Part shown: piece after piece, positions 17,130 to 24,708 of the stretch
Position numbering within the stretch: position 1 is the first letter of the stretch
Layout: every line of letters begins with the position of its first letter
Position numbers and translations under genes: made by a program
The notes under the pieces: model-generated
The model's database searches: none
What the model was told of the DNA's origin: nothing
The model's input: only the letters and a program-made list of their open reading frames with translations
Origin: an uncultured Fidelibacterota bacterium
Lineage (GTDB): Bacteria > Fidelibacterota > Marinisomatia > Marinisomatales > UBA1611
Direction of reading: 5' to 3'
Length of the DNA stretch: 29,904 bases
Assembly (NCBI GenBank): GCA_937893835.1
Contig: CALCSS010000036.1
Span: 1-29,904, forward strand

Positions 17130-18770
17130 ATGAAGATAAAGACGATCATTAATTCCACGATATTGGTTTTCATGTTTTTTTCCTGTTCATCAGACAAGGA
17201 CAAATTGAATAGAGATGCAATCGGAATGGAGAACTTGTCAGGACTGGAATTCACCCAGGCAGAGCGTGATACTTTTTTACAGACCCTTTCCTTGCTTAGA
17301 GGTAAGTATGATACTTTGAGAACGGTTCAAATTCCAAATGATATTCCACTGCCACTTTATTTTGACCCACGGATACCAGGGACCGAGGTTCCAAAGGGAA
17401 GGGAGAGATATCTATTCCAAGAATTTCCAACAAAGCGTCCTGACAACATTGAGGATTGTGCGTTCTATACGATAGGTCAATTAGCTCATTTGATTCGTAC
17501 TAGGCAGGTCTCATCCTTGGAACTGACTGAGATGTACATTGCCAGATTGAAACGTCATGGGCCTGAGTTACTATGTGTTGTCACACTTACTGAAGAACTG
17601 GCGCTACAACAGGCAAGCCGTGCTGATGAGGAGATCAAGAGAGGAAGATATCTGGGGCCCTTGCATGGAATTCCATATGGTGCTAAAGACCTGTTGGCCG
17701 TAAAAGGATATAAGACCACTTGGGGCGCGATGACTCACAAGGACCAATTCATTGAAGAAACAGCCACTGTGATAGAGAAGCTTGACAATGCAGGGGCCGT
17801 ATTGATCGCAAAATTGACACTAGGTGCTTTGGCCTGGGGAGATACATGGTATGGTGGAAAGACCAAAAACCCTTGGAACACTGACCAGGGATCGAGTGGT
17901 AGCTCCGCTGGTCCGGGATCGGCCACAGCAGCAGGACTGGTCGCTTTTTCCATAGGATCCGAGACCTGGGGATCCATTGTCTCTCCATCGACTGTAAATG
18001 GCGTCACTGGTCTAAGGCCTACTTTTGGTACGGTAAGCAAGGCCGGTGCAATGGCACTGAGTTGGTCAATGGATAAGCTTGGGCCAATGTGTCGTTCTGT
18101 GGATGACTGTGCGCTTGTGTATAGTATGATCAAAGGAAGCGATGGCATTGATCATTCTGTGGTGGATGTGCCTTTTCAGGTCCCGGTTAAAAAGGAATTG
18201 AGATCACTGCGTATAGGATATGTTGAGAGTGCATTTAATGATTCAAGTACAATTGATAATGATAGATCAGTTCTTGATCGGCTCCGCGATCTAGGCTATG
18301 ATCTCATACCCATTGAACTACCAGAATTTCCAACCAATTCTTTATCATTTTTACTCAATGTGGAAGCGGCAGCGGCATTTGATGAACTGACCAGAAGCAA
18401 CAGAGATGATGAACTGGTCAGGCAGGTCAAGTGGGCATGGCCCAATGTATTTCGCACAGCTCGACATGTACCTGCAGTTGAATATGTGCAGGCGAATAGG
18501 GCAAGAATGGTCTTGAGCCAGAAGATGTCCGTATTATTCAAGGATATTGATGTATATGTGATACCATCATTCTGGGGCGATAATCTACTTAGAACCAATC
18601 TGACCGGACATCCATGTGTTGTCTTGCCTAATGGGTTCAATGACAAAGGGATTCCAACAAGTATTAGTTTTATTGGTGACCTTTATATGGATGGTGAGGT
18701 CATCTCTGTTGCTCGTTCCTATCAAAAGGGAACTGGATGGCACAAGAGATATCCTCCAAAGTTCAAATAG
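17130..18770 (+). CDS. Amidase-signature lipoprotein (GatA-like hydrolase)
   Basis: 546 residues. The N-terminus MKIKTIINSTILVFMFFSC is a lipoprotein signal with Cys19 as anchor, so the enzyme works outside the inner membrane; this rules out the cytoplasmic GatCAB role. The amidase-signature core shows the catalytic triad by spacing: Lys186 in GIPYGAKDLL, the cis-Ser Ser258 in GSSAGPGSATAAG and the nucleophile Ser282 in GSETWGSIVSPS. The 24-residue distance between the two serines matches the family. GVTGLRPTFGTVSKAGAM follows as expected. The substrate could be an amide, a peptide-like bond or an aryl ester. A ribosome site AAGGGAGA (about 17116-17122) precedes the ATG, 3 bases after the cytochrome stop. 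It forms an exported trio with the beta-helix and cytochrome genes. Confidence 0.9.
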   Translation: MKIKTIINSTILVFMFFSCSSDKDKLNRDAIGMENLSGLEFTQAERDTFLQTLSLLRGKYDTLRTVQIPNDIPLPLYFDPRIPGTEVPKGRERYLFQEFPTKRPDNIEDCAFYTIGQLAHLIRTRQVSSLELTEMYIARLKRHGPELLCVVTLTEELALQQASRADEEIKRGRYLGPLHGIPYGAKDLLAVKGYKTTWGAMTHKDQFIEETATVIEKLDNAGAVLIAKLTLGALAWGDTWYGGKTKNPWNTDQGSSGSSAGPGSATAAGLVAFSIGSETWGSIVSPSTVNGVTGLRPTFGTVSKAGAMALSWSMDKLGPMCRSVDDCALVYSMIKGSDGIDHSVVDVPFQVPVKKELRSLRIGYVESAFNDSSTIDNDRSVLDRLRDLGYDLIPIELPEFPTNSLSFLLNVEAAAAFDELTRSNRDDELVRQVKWAWPNVFRTARHVPAVEYVQANRARMVLSQKMSVLFKDIDVYVIPSFWGDNLLRTNLTGHPCVVLPNGFNDKGIPTSISFIGDLYMDGEVISVARSYQKGTGWHKRYPPKFK

Positions 18771-18809
18771 ATTCATTCAAGTGATGATCTTTTAAAATCA
18801 AGAATCCTA

Positions 18810-19250
18810 GTGCAATTGATAGTTCAATATAAGCGAGATGACCGCTCACCCACTCCCTTGAATGAGAATGTTTCCAAGGTGATGAGCTCCAACAGATCCA
18901 AGAATACCAAACCAGAGAAATTGCTTAGACAAGGTCTCTGTTCAGATGGTATAAGAGGATATAGGTTGAACTGGAAGAAAGTACCAGGGAAACCCGATAT
19001 AGCCTTCCCAGGCAGAAAGATCGCGATCTTCGTAAATGGATGTTATTGGCATCGATGTCCTATATGTGACCTTGCACTTCCAAAGACAAACAAAGAGTTT
19101 TGGAAGGAAAAGTTTGAGAAAAATATTGCCAGGGACAAGATGAGTACAAAAAGGCTCATCGATCTAGGATGGGTGGCATTGACAATCTGGGAATGTGAGA
19201 TCAATGCTGATGCTATGGAATGTGTCAAGAAGATAAGGAAGATCCTATAG
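18810..19250 (+). CDS. vsr: Very short patch repair endonuclease Vsr
   Basis: 146 residues from a GTG start. Vsr nicks next to T:G mismatches that arise when 5-methylcytosine deaminates, starting very short patch repair. Family motifs in order: VMSSNRSKNTKPEKLLRQGL (24-43), the catalytic loop VPGKPDIAFPGRKIAIFVNG (58-77) with Asp63, and GCYWHRCPIC (77-86), where Tyr79-Trp80 are the mismatch-intercalating aromatics and Cys78, Cys83, Cys86 and Cys129 (in WECE) can hold the structural zinc. The start is uncertain: GTG 18810, TTG 18816 or TTG 18858 are possible, and the ATG at residue 25 would cut into the conserved head. Its stop overlaps the start of the methyltransferase by one base. This adjacency is the textbook Dcm-Vsr arrangement and supports both calls. 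Confidence 0.9.
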   Translation: MQLIVQYKRDDRSPTPLNENVSKVMSSNRSKNTKPEKLLRQGLCSDGIRGYRLNWKKVPGKPDIAFPGRKIAIFVNGCYWHRCPICDLALPKTNKEFWKEKFEKNIARDKMSTKRLIDLGWVALTIWECEINADAMECVKKIRKIL

Positions 19251-20605
19251 TGTCGCTGAAAGTAGTTGAGTTATTTGCGGGAGTCGGCGGCTTTCGTCTG
19301 GGTCTAGAAGGCTGGCAAGGTTGTTCTCCATCCAGTGGTTATAAGAATCCAATTGAAAAGCATTTTAAGGTCATATGGAGTAATCAATGGGAACCATCCA
19401 CCAAGAAACAACATGCCAATCTTATCTATAGAAGTAGGTGGCCCGATTCAGATCATAGTGAGAAGAATATTGAAGAGGTAATTGATAAGAACTTTGAGAT
19501 CATACCTGACCACGATCTACTTGTAGCAGGTTTTCCATGTCAAGACTATTCTGTGGCGACAACATTGAAGAATGCAAAGGGATTGATCGGTAAAAAGGGA
19601 GTTCTTTGGTGGAGTATTTATACCATTTTAAAGAGGAAAAAAGGTAAACGTCCCAAATATCTTATACTTGAGAATGTCGATCGTTTATTGATCTCTCCAG
19701 CAAATCAGAGAGGACGTGATTTTGCCATCATTCTATCTTGTTTGAACGAATTAGGCTATAATGTAGAGTGGAGGGTCATCAATGCCGCTGATTATGGCAT
19801 GCCACAAAGGAGAAGAAGGATCTTCATGGTAGCTTACTTGGATGATACATCAATCTCAAGGTCAATGAGTGATCAGGAGGATGCTAGAGCTTGGCTATAT
19901 AATAGTGGAATCCTCGCATCAGCATTTTCTGTCGCGAATGATGCAAGTGATATGGTCATGCTGGATATGATAGATGGTCCAATAGACCATCTATCTAAAA
20001 CCTTCAATAAAGATGGGAAGCATAGTCCATTCAAAAATACTGGTATGTTAAGAAGAGGTAAGATCTATACGGTCAATACATGTCCAAGCAAACTATGTAA
20101 AAATGAAAAAATGACCCTAGGAGACATACTAGAAAAAGGGTCAGTGGATGATGAGTTCTTGATAAATGAAGAAAAAAGACTCAACAAAAAAATGATAAAG
20201 AAACAATTGAGCAAGGATGGGCCTATTATCATCAAGACTGAGTTAGACATGTGGAAATATTATAAAGGCCCCAAGAAGGAAGAGCGAATAAACAGGATAA
20301 ATAACATACACTATAATTATGCTGAGGGTGGTATGGAATTCCCCGATAGGGTTGATAGGGCATCACGTACCATTATAACTGGTGAGGGAGGTCCATCTCC
20401 TTCTAGGTTCAAGCATGTGATCAGGCAAGACTCTACACTCAGAAGATTGACCCCTTTGGAGTTGGAGCGATTAAATATGTTTCCCGATGATCATACAAGA
20501 CATGATTCTATTAGAAATGGAAAGAGGGCTTTTTTCATGGGAAATGCATTGGTGGTTGGTGTTGTGGAAAGGATTGGAAGAGAGTTAATAAATAAGATCA
20601 CTTAG
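19250..20605 (+). CDS. DNA (cytosine-5) methyltransferase
   Basis: 451 residues from GTG 19250. It transfers methyl from SAM to C5 of cytosine in a specific DNA site. Motif I VVELFAGVGGFRLGLE (5-20), motif IV VAGFPCQDYS (92-101) with catalytic Cys97, motif VI ILENVDRLL (139-147), motif VIII MPQRRRRIFMVA (184-195), then a long target-recognition region (about 200-385), motif IX ASRTIITGEGG and motif X LTPLELERLNMFPDD with FFMGNALVVGVVERIG. All catalytic motifs are intact. I prefer GTG because AAGGAA (19235-19240) precedes it with 9 bases spacing and it gives the typical start one step before motif I; an ATG at 19220 would overlap vsr by 31 bases. The recognition site cannot be read from sequence alone. 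No restriction enzyme gene is adjacent, so it looks like a solitary or housekeeping enzyme with vsr. Confidence 0.95.
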   Translation: MSLKVVELFAGVGGFRLGLEGWQGCSPSSGYKNPIEKHFKVIWSNQWEPSTKKQHANLIYRSRWPDSDHSEKNIEEVIDKNFEIIPDHDLLVAGFPCQDYSVATTLKNAKGLIGKKGVLWWSIYTILKRKKGKRPKYLILENVDRLLISPANQRGRDFAIILSCLNELGYNVEWRVINAADYGMPQRRRRIFMVAYLDDTSISRSMSDQEDARAWLYNSGILASAFSVANDASDMVMLDMIDGPIDHLSKTFNKDGKHSPFKNTGMLRRGKIYTVNTCPSKLCKNEKMTLGDILEKGSVDDEFLINEEKRLNKKMIKKQLSKDGPIIIKTELDMWKYYKGPKKEERINRINNIHYNYAEGGMEFPDRVDRASRTIITGEGGPSPSRFKHVIRQDSTLRRLTPLELERLNMFPDDHTRHDSIRNGKRAFFMGNALVVGVVERIGRELINKIT

Positions 20606-20637
20606 GTCAATAGTATGTGGTAGGTCGTATCATATAG

Positions 20638-20651
20638 TGATGGTTAGATTA
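20638..20651 (+). promoter_or_regulatory. Possible -7-type promoter box before the dCTPase-like gene
   Basis: TGATGGTTAGATTA lies 4 bases before the ATG of the MazG-like gene, in the 50-base gap after the methyltransferase. It closely resembles the 3' box of the repeats after 24612 (TGATGGGTAGATTTA). The core TAGATT fits a FCB-type -7 box TAnnTTTG only in part. If it is a promoter the transcript would be almost leaderless. Confidence 0.25.
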
Positions 20652-20655
20652 TGAC

Positions 20656-21003
20656 ATGTCAGATGAACAAACAACCTTACAAGAGATCAGATCGATCATA
20701 GAATCCTTTGTAGATGAAAGAGATTGGAAGCAGTTTCATAGTCCAAAGAATTTGGCGATGTCAATATCCATCGAGTCTGCAGAATTGATGGAACTTTTTC
20801 AATGGCTATCTCTGGATGAAGCAAAGAAGGTCATGGAATCCGGTAAGACCAGAGAAGATGCGATCGACGAGATCGCTGATATTTTGATTTATTCATTTGC
20901 TTTTTGCATAAGAAATGAAATTGATATTACGGATGCGATCAAGCAAAAGATGAAAAAGAACATCAAAAAATATCCAGCAAAGGATTATAGAGGGCGTTTC
21001 TAG
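20656..21003 (+). CDS. MazG-like nucleotide pyrophosphohydrolase, dCTPase (RS21-C6) type
   Basis: 115 residues, the usual size of single-domain all-alpha NTP pyrophosphatases. WKQFHSPKNLAMSISIESAE (24-43) followed by ELFQWL is very close to the signature of the RS21-C6/DCTPP1 group. The Mg-binding set is Glu40, Glu43, Glu46 and then Glu72 with Asp75 (DEIADILIY), matching the ExxE...ExxD pattern. Such enzymes cut dNTPs to dNMP and pyrophosphate; mammalian DCTPP1 prefers dCTP and C5-modified dCTPs including 5-methyl-dCTP. Placed after a cytosine-5 methyltransferase and vsr, the gene could remove 5-methyl-dCTP made when methylated DNA is recycled; this link is inference. It follows the methyltransferase by 50 bases and precedes the acyltransferase by 16. 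Confidence 0.9.
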   Translation: MSDEQTTLQEIRSIIESFVDERDWKQFHSPKNLAMSISIESAELMELFQWLSLDEAKKVMESGKTREDAIDEIADILIYSFAFCIRNEIDITDAIKQKMKKNIKKYPAKDYRGRF

Positions 21004-21019
21004 CTCAGCTCCATCTGAT

Positions 21020-22201
21020 ATGAATAGGATTCTCTCTATAGATGTCTTTAGGGGAGTGACAATGTTTCTCATGCTATGGGTCAATGATTTTTGGACACTA
21101 AGCTCAGTCCCAAAATGGTTGACCCATGCGGTATCCGGGGAGGACTATCTAGGATTTTCAGATTTGATATTTCCTTGGTTCTTGTTTGCCATTGGTCTTT
21201 CCATACCCTTTGCCTTTGAGAGTCGTCTTCTAAAGGAGAGTAAAGAGTCCACGATATGGATGCACATCTTCCTGAGATTCATTGCGCTACTGACAATGGG
21301 TCTTTTTCATATGAATATGGAGATGTATGGTCACCAGACCTCTATTCTAAACAAACCCGTATTTGTGATCATTTCGACCTTCGCATTCTTTATGATCTGG
21401 AATGACAATTCCAAGATAGATCTAACCAAAAATACATTGTTCAAGGTTATGCCATATCTTGGTTCCATGATTCTTGGTACTATGGTATTGATCTATAATG
21501 GGCAGGACTATGATGGAAACTCCATTGGTTTTAGCATACATTGGTGGGGTATCCTAGGACTGATAGGGTGGGTCTATCTGATTGCGGCCTCTACATATTT
21601 TGTTTTTAGAAGATCAATGGTGGCTGCAATAGTTGCATTCTTTGCATCTCTGTTACTGAATGTGGTCAGCAGTAGTGGTATTCCCTATAATATCTTCCCT
21701 TGGCAAAGCACGAATTGGCTCCCAGGCAGCGGCGGTCTTCAGGCTCTGACATTTGGTGGTATCATTACCTCCTTGTGCTTGGTCAAGTACAAGAATGAGA
21801 TCAGGAAACTATATAGTGTACTAATGATCATGGGGGTGACCTCACTCGGGCTAGGCCTGCTACTGCGCAAATATTTCATCATCAGCAAGATCGGTGGTAC
21901 GCCCACATGGGTACTAATATCAATGTCAACTGCATTGTTCCTATTTGTCATTTTCCATTGGTTGGTCGATGTGAGAGGAGATGTAAACTGGTATTATCCT
22001 ATAAAGACCGCAGGCACAGCAACCTTGACCTGTTACTTGGTACCATATGTATACTACAGTCTTAGGACAATGATCGATATTCAATTACCAACCTTTTTGA
22101 CCACAGGTCTGGTAGGCCTTATGAAATCCATTGTCTATGCATTGATCATTATTACCATTTCATGGGGACTGACTAGGGCCAAGATTCGATTGAAGATTTG
22201 A
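21020..22201 (+). CDS. DUF5009 / HGSNAT-like membrane acyltransferase
   Basis: 393 residues with about ten membrane helices. The start RILSIDVFRGVTMFLMLWVN (3-22) is the hallmark of the heparan-alpha-glucosaminide N-acetyltransferase catalytic family and the related DUF5009/YeiB proteins. GFSDLIFPWFLFAIGLSIPF (about 46-65) is the second signature. The family moves acetyl or similar groups across the membrane onto amino sugars or glycans, but bacterial members of the DUF5009 branch are not characterised. IHWWGILGLIGWVYLIAA (about 173-190) and LTCYLVPYVYYSLRTM (about 335-350) are later conserved helices. A role in modifying a cell-surface or recycled sugar is plausible, and murQ lies in the same gene run, but no direct partner is next to it. 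Confidence 0.85.
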   Translation: MNRILSIDVFRGVTMFLMLWVNDFWTLSSVPKWLTHAVSGEDYLGFSDLIFPWFLFAIGLSIPFAFESRLLKESKESTIWMHIFLRFIALLTMGLFHMNMEMYGHQTSILNKPVFVIISTFAFFMIWNDNSKIDLTKNTLFKVMPYLGSMILGTMVLIYNGQDYDGNSIGFSIHWWGILGLIGWVYLIAASTYFVFRRSMVAAIVAFFASLLLNVVSSSGIPYNIFPWQSTNWLPGSGGLQALTFGGIITSLCLVKYKNEIRKLYSVLMIMGVTSLGLGLLLRKYFIISKIGGTPTWVLISMSTALFLFVIFHWLVDVRGDVNWYYPIKTAGTATLTCYLVPYVYYSLRTMIDIQLPTFLTTGLVGLMKSIVYALIIITISWGLTRAKIRLKI

Positions 22202-22208
22202 GAATTTG

Positions 22209-24611
22209 ATGATCAACATCGGGCACAACATATTTAGGGTCACCGTGCTATTGATCAGCATCTGCTATTCTCAGAGTTTCAATGTCAAACCCTATCTTCA
22301 GAATATGACACCAACATCCGTTCATGTAATGTGGGAGACCACATCCAATGATGAGTCCACATTGCATTGGGGTGAAACACCTGAGCTTGGGCAGACCGCC
22401 ACTGGTGAGGCCAACAGCATCATTAATAGTTTTTTCATTCACGATGTCCATCTTACCGATCTTGATCCAAACACAAGATATTATTATAGGACGGTGACAG
22501 GCTCGCTTGAGTCTCAGGTCTTCGATCTTGTCACTCCGTTCGGATCGGGGAGTGAGTCATCCCTTAGGATCGTAGCGATGAGTGATATGCAAAAGGACTG
22601 GAATAACTATAACAAATTCCAAGAGATCATCAACCAAGGCATCTTGTCATATCTCGAGGTAGGTGATGATCTATTGTTGACAGATGCATTGGACCTGGTT
22701 CTAATTCCTGGTGACCTAGTTGACAATGGCAATGACCATGGTCAATGGAGCGACCATTTTTTTGGGCCCTCTGAGCCTTTGTTCTCCCATATCCCTCTAT
22801 ATCCGGTCTTGGGAAACCATGAGTACAATTCATCATATTATTTCTCCTATTTCAATCTCCCAGACAATGGAACACCAGGATATCAAGAACACTGGTGGTG
22901 GGCAGATTTTTCCAATGTTCGGGTCATTGGATTGGATTCGAACTGGGACTATCAATTGGCAGTACAATTGGATTGGTTAGAAAATACACTAGATGTCTCC
23001 TGTAGTGATCCAAATATTGATTTTGTCTTTGCGCAACTTCATCATCCACACAGATCGGAACTGTGGGTCCCTGGTGAGACCAGTTTCACTGGCGATGTGA
23101 TCGAATTGCTAGAGCTTTTCACAAGTGACTGTGGCAAACCAAGTATTCATTTTTTTGGACATACCCATGGCTATTCAAGGGGACAGTCCATTGACCATAG
23201 ACATGCGATGGTCAACGTCGCAACTGCCGGTGGAGCCATAGATTATTGGGGTGAATATCTGCAGGCAGATTACCCTGAATATTCAGTGTCTCAAGATGAA
23301 TGGGGTTTTGTGCTCTTGGAGGTAGAGGCAGGTACGGACCCACAATTCACTCTAAAACGTATCAGCAGAGGAGATGACTATGTGCCCATGGACAATGTAT
23401 TGAGAGATGAGTTTACGATTCGGATGAACAATGCTTCTCCTACTACTCCTCATCCTGTCTATCCAATTGGTGATGAGGTTCCCCCCGACCTAACATGGTT
23501 GTGGGCGAGTGAATATGCTGATTCAGACAATGATGGACATGGTTTTTCTCAATGGCAGATATCAACTGATTGTGTTGATTTTCAAGATCCTGTGGTCGAC
23601 CTATATGAATCTCATGAGAACTGGTACTATGACACAAATACCCAAGAAGGCAATAGCCTGAACAACCAATTGATCACAGGTTTGGATGGTGAAATGGAAT
23701 ATTGCTGGAGAGTCAGATACAGGGACAAGGGACTACAGTGGAGTGAATGGTCGGAGCCGTGTTCGTTCACGACATCTCAGTCCCTTTATTCTCCAAATCT
23801 TTTGTTGAATCCAGGTGCTGAGAATGGAACCTCAAACTGGACCGTTCAAGAAGGAGTATTTGAGTCATTGGAAGAGTATGAGTGTAATGGCATCTCACCA
23901 CACTCCGATCAATATTATTTTTGCGTGGGCGGGCTTTGTACCTCAAGCAATTATGCTGAGGTCTATCAAATGATCGATCTTTCAGAATATTCGGATTGTA
24001 TTGATGATTCAGGAGCGTCTGCAGGATTTGGAGGTTTTCTTGCTAATTGGAGTGGGTGGGATCAGCCTGAAATGTATATTGCCTTTTTAGATGAAAATGG
24101 GTTAGAGATCGGTGTTAGTGAAACACAATCAACATTGAACAGCAGTTGGACCGAATTTGATACGATACTGCCAATACCTATTCATACGCGCGATATAAAA
24201 TTCACATTAATGGGTACTCGAAATGGTGGCCAAGACAATGATTGTTATTTTGATGATCTCTTTTTACGAGTCTTTAGGGATGAGTCATGCATAGAAGTGA
24301 TTTCAATATTAGATGATGAACCAAATATCCCAAAAGAGATCGCCCTACATCAGAACTATCCAAACCCTTTCAATCCAGTGACAAGTATAGGGTATGATCT
24401 ACCTGAGGACTCCTATATCAAGATCTCTGTCTATGACATAATGGGTAGAAGGATCAAGACCTTATTTGATGGTCAACAGGCAACTGGCCATTGGGTTATC
24501 CAATGGGATGGAACCAATAATAAGGGTCATGTAGTTGGTACAGGGTCATATTTTTATATACTAGAGTCAGGACAGGTCAAAAAGACAAAAAAGATGGTAC
24601 TGATCAAATAA
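22209..24611 (+). CDS. Secreted multidomain metallophosphatase with type IX sorting tail
   Basis: 800 residues. Signal peptide about 1-22. Residues 24-110 form the Ig/fibronectin-like head of purple-acid-phosphatase-type proteins (VKPYLQNMTPTSVHVMWET). The calcineurin-like metal site follows: SDMQ (125-128), PGDLVDNG (167-174), LGNHEYN (201-207), HHPH (278-281) and FGHTHGYSRG (316-325). The first motif has Asp-Met-Gln where many members have Asp-x-His, so metal choice may differ. Then a fibronectin-like domain (about 410-523, CWRVRYRDKGLQWSEWS), a carbohydrate-binding-like beta domain (about 528-690, starting NLLLNPGAENG) and a Por/T9SS sorting domain (713-800: HQNYPNPFNP, VYDIMGRRIKTL, GTGSYFYILESG). 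The product is likely exported across the outer membrane and cell-attached. ATG 22209 is chosen over the adjoining TTG 22206. Confidence 0.93.
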   Translation: MINIGHNIFRVTVLLISICYSQSFNVKPYLQNMTPTSVHVMWETTSNDESTLHWGETPELGQTATGEANSIINSFFIHDVHLTDLDPNTRYYYRTVTGSLESQVFDLVTPFGSGSESSLRIVAMSDMQKDWNNYNKFQEIINQGILSYLEVGDDLLLTDALDLVLIPGDLVDNGNDHGQWSDHFFGPSEPLFSHIPLYPVLGNHEYNSSYYFSYFNLPDNGTPGYQEHWWWADFSNVRVIGLDSNWDYQLAVQLDWLENTLDVSCSDPNIDFVFAQLHHPHRSELWVPGETSFTGDVIELLELFTSDCGKPSIHFFGHTHGYSRGQSIDHRHAMVNVATAGGAIDYWGEYLQADYPEYSVSQDEWGFVLLEVEAGTDPQFTLKRISRGDDYVPMDNVLRDEFTIRMNNASPTTPHPVYPIGDEVPPDLTWLWASEYADSDNDGHGFSQWQISTDCVDFQDPVVDLYESHENWYYDTNTQEGNSLNNQLITGLDGEMEYCWRVRYRDKGLQWSEWSEPCSFTTSQSLYSPNLLLNPGAENGTSNWTVQEGVFESLEEYECNGISPHSDQYYFCVGGLCTSSNYAEVYQMIDLSEYSDCIDDSGASAGFGGFLANWSGWDQPEMYIAFLDENGLEIGVSETQSTLNSSWTEFDTILPIPIHTRDIKFTLMGTRNGGQDNDCYFDDLFLRVFRDESCIEVISILDDEPNIPKEIALHQNYPNPFNPVTSIGYDLPEDSYIKISVYDIMGRRIKTLFDGQQATGHWVIQWDGTNNKGHVVGTGSYFYILESGQVKKTKKMVLIK

Positions 24612-24654
24612 CATTGATGGTTCTAATCCCTAATCTGTACTTTATTACAAGGAA

Positions 24655-24706
24655 ACCTCTTTCATATGTGTTTTTTTTTGTTTGTAGAATGGTTGTTAGA
24701 TTTGAT
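24655..24706 (+). promoter_or_regulatory. Diverged first copy of the tail repeat (copy A)
   Basis: The gap after the phosphatase gene holds a run of nine T, then TTTGTAGAATGGTTG and TAGATTTG (24697-24704). The 3' part matches the shared box of the other copies, and TAGATTTG fits the FCB -7 consensus TAnnTTTG exactly, with TTTG (24677-24680) 16 bases upstream. The 5' stem (CCCCACA) of the other copies is missing, so no strong terminator is seen here. The box ends 4 bases before the ATG of the next gene, so it could be its promoter. The rest of the gap (24612-24654) holds nothing recognisable. Confidence 0.45.
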
Positions 24707-24708
24707 CT

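Noticed and set aside
16841..17254. Open frame of 137 codons on the minus strand across two genes
   Set aside because: It is antisense to the cytochrome and amidase genes, both of which have clear family motifs.
18810..20605. Complete restriction-modification system
   Set aside because: No restriction endonuclease is recognisable beside the methyltransferase; Vsr is a repair nicking enzyme in known systems.
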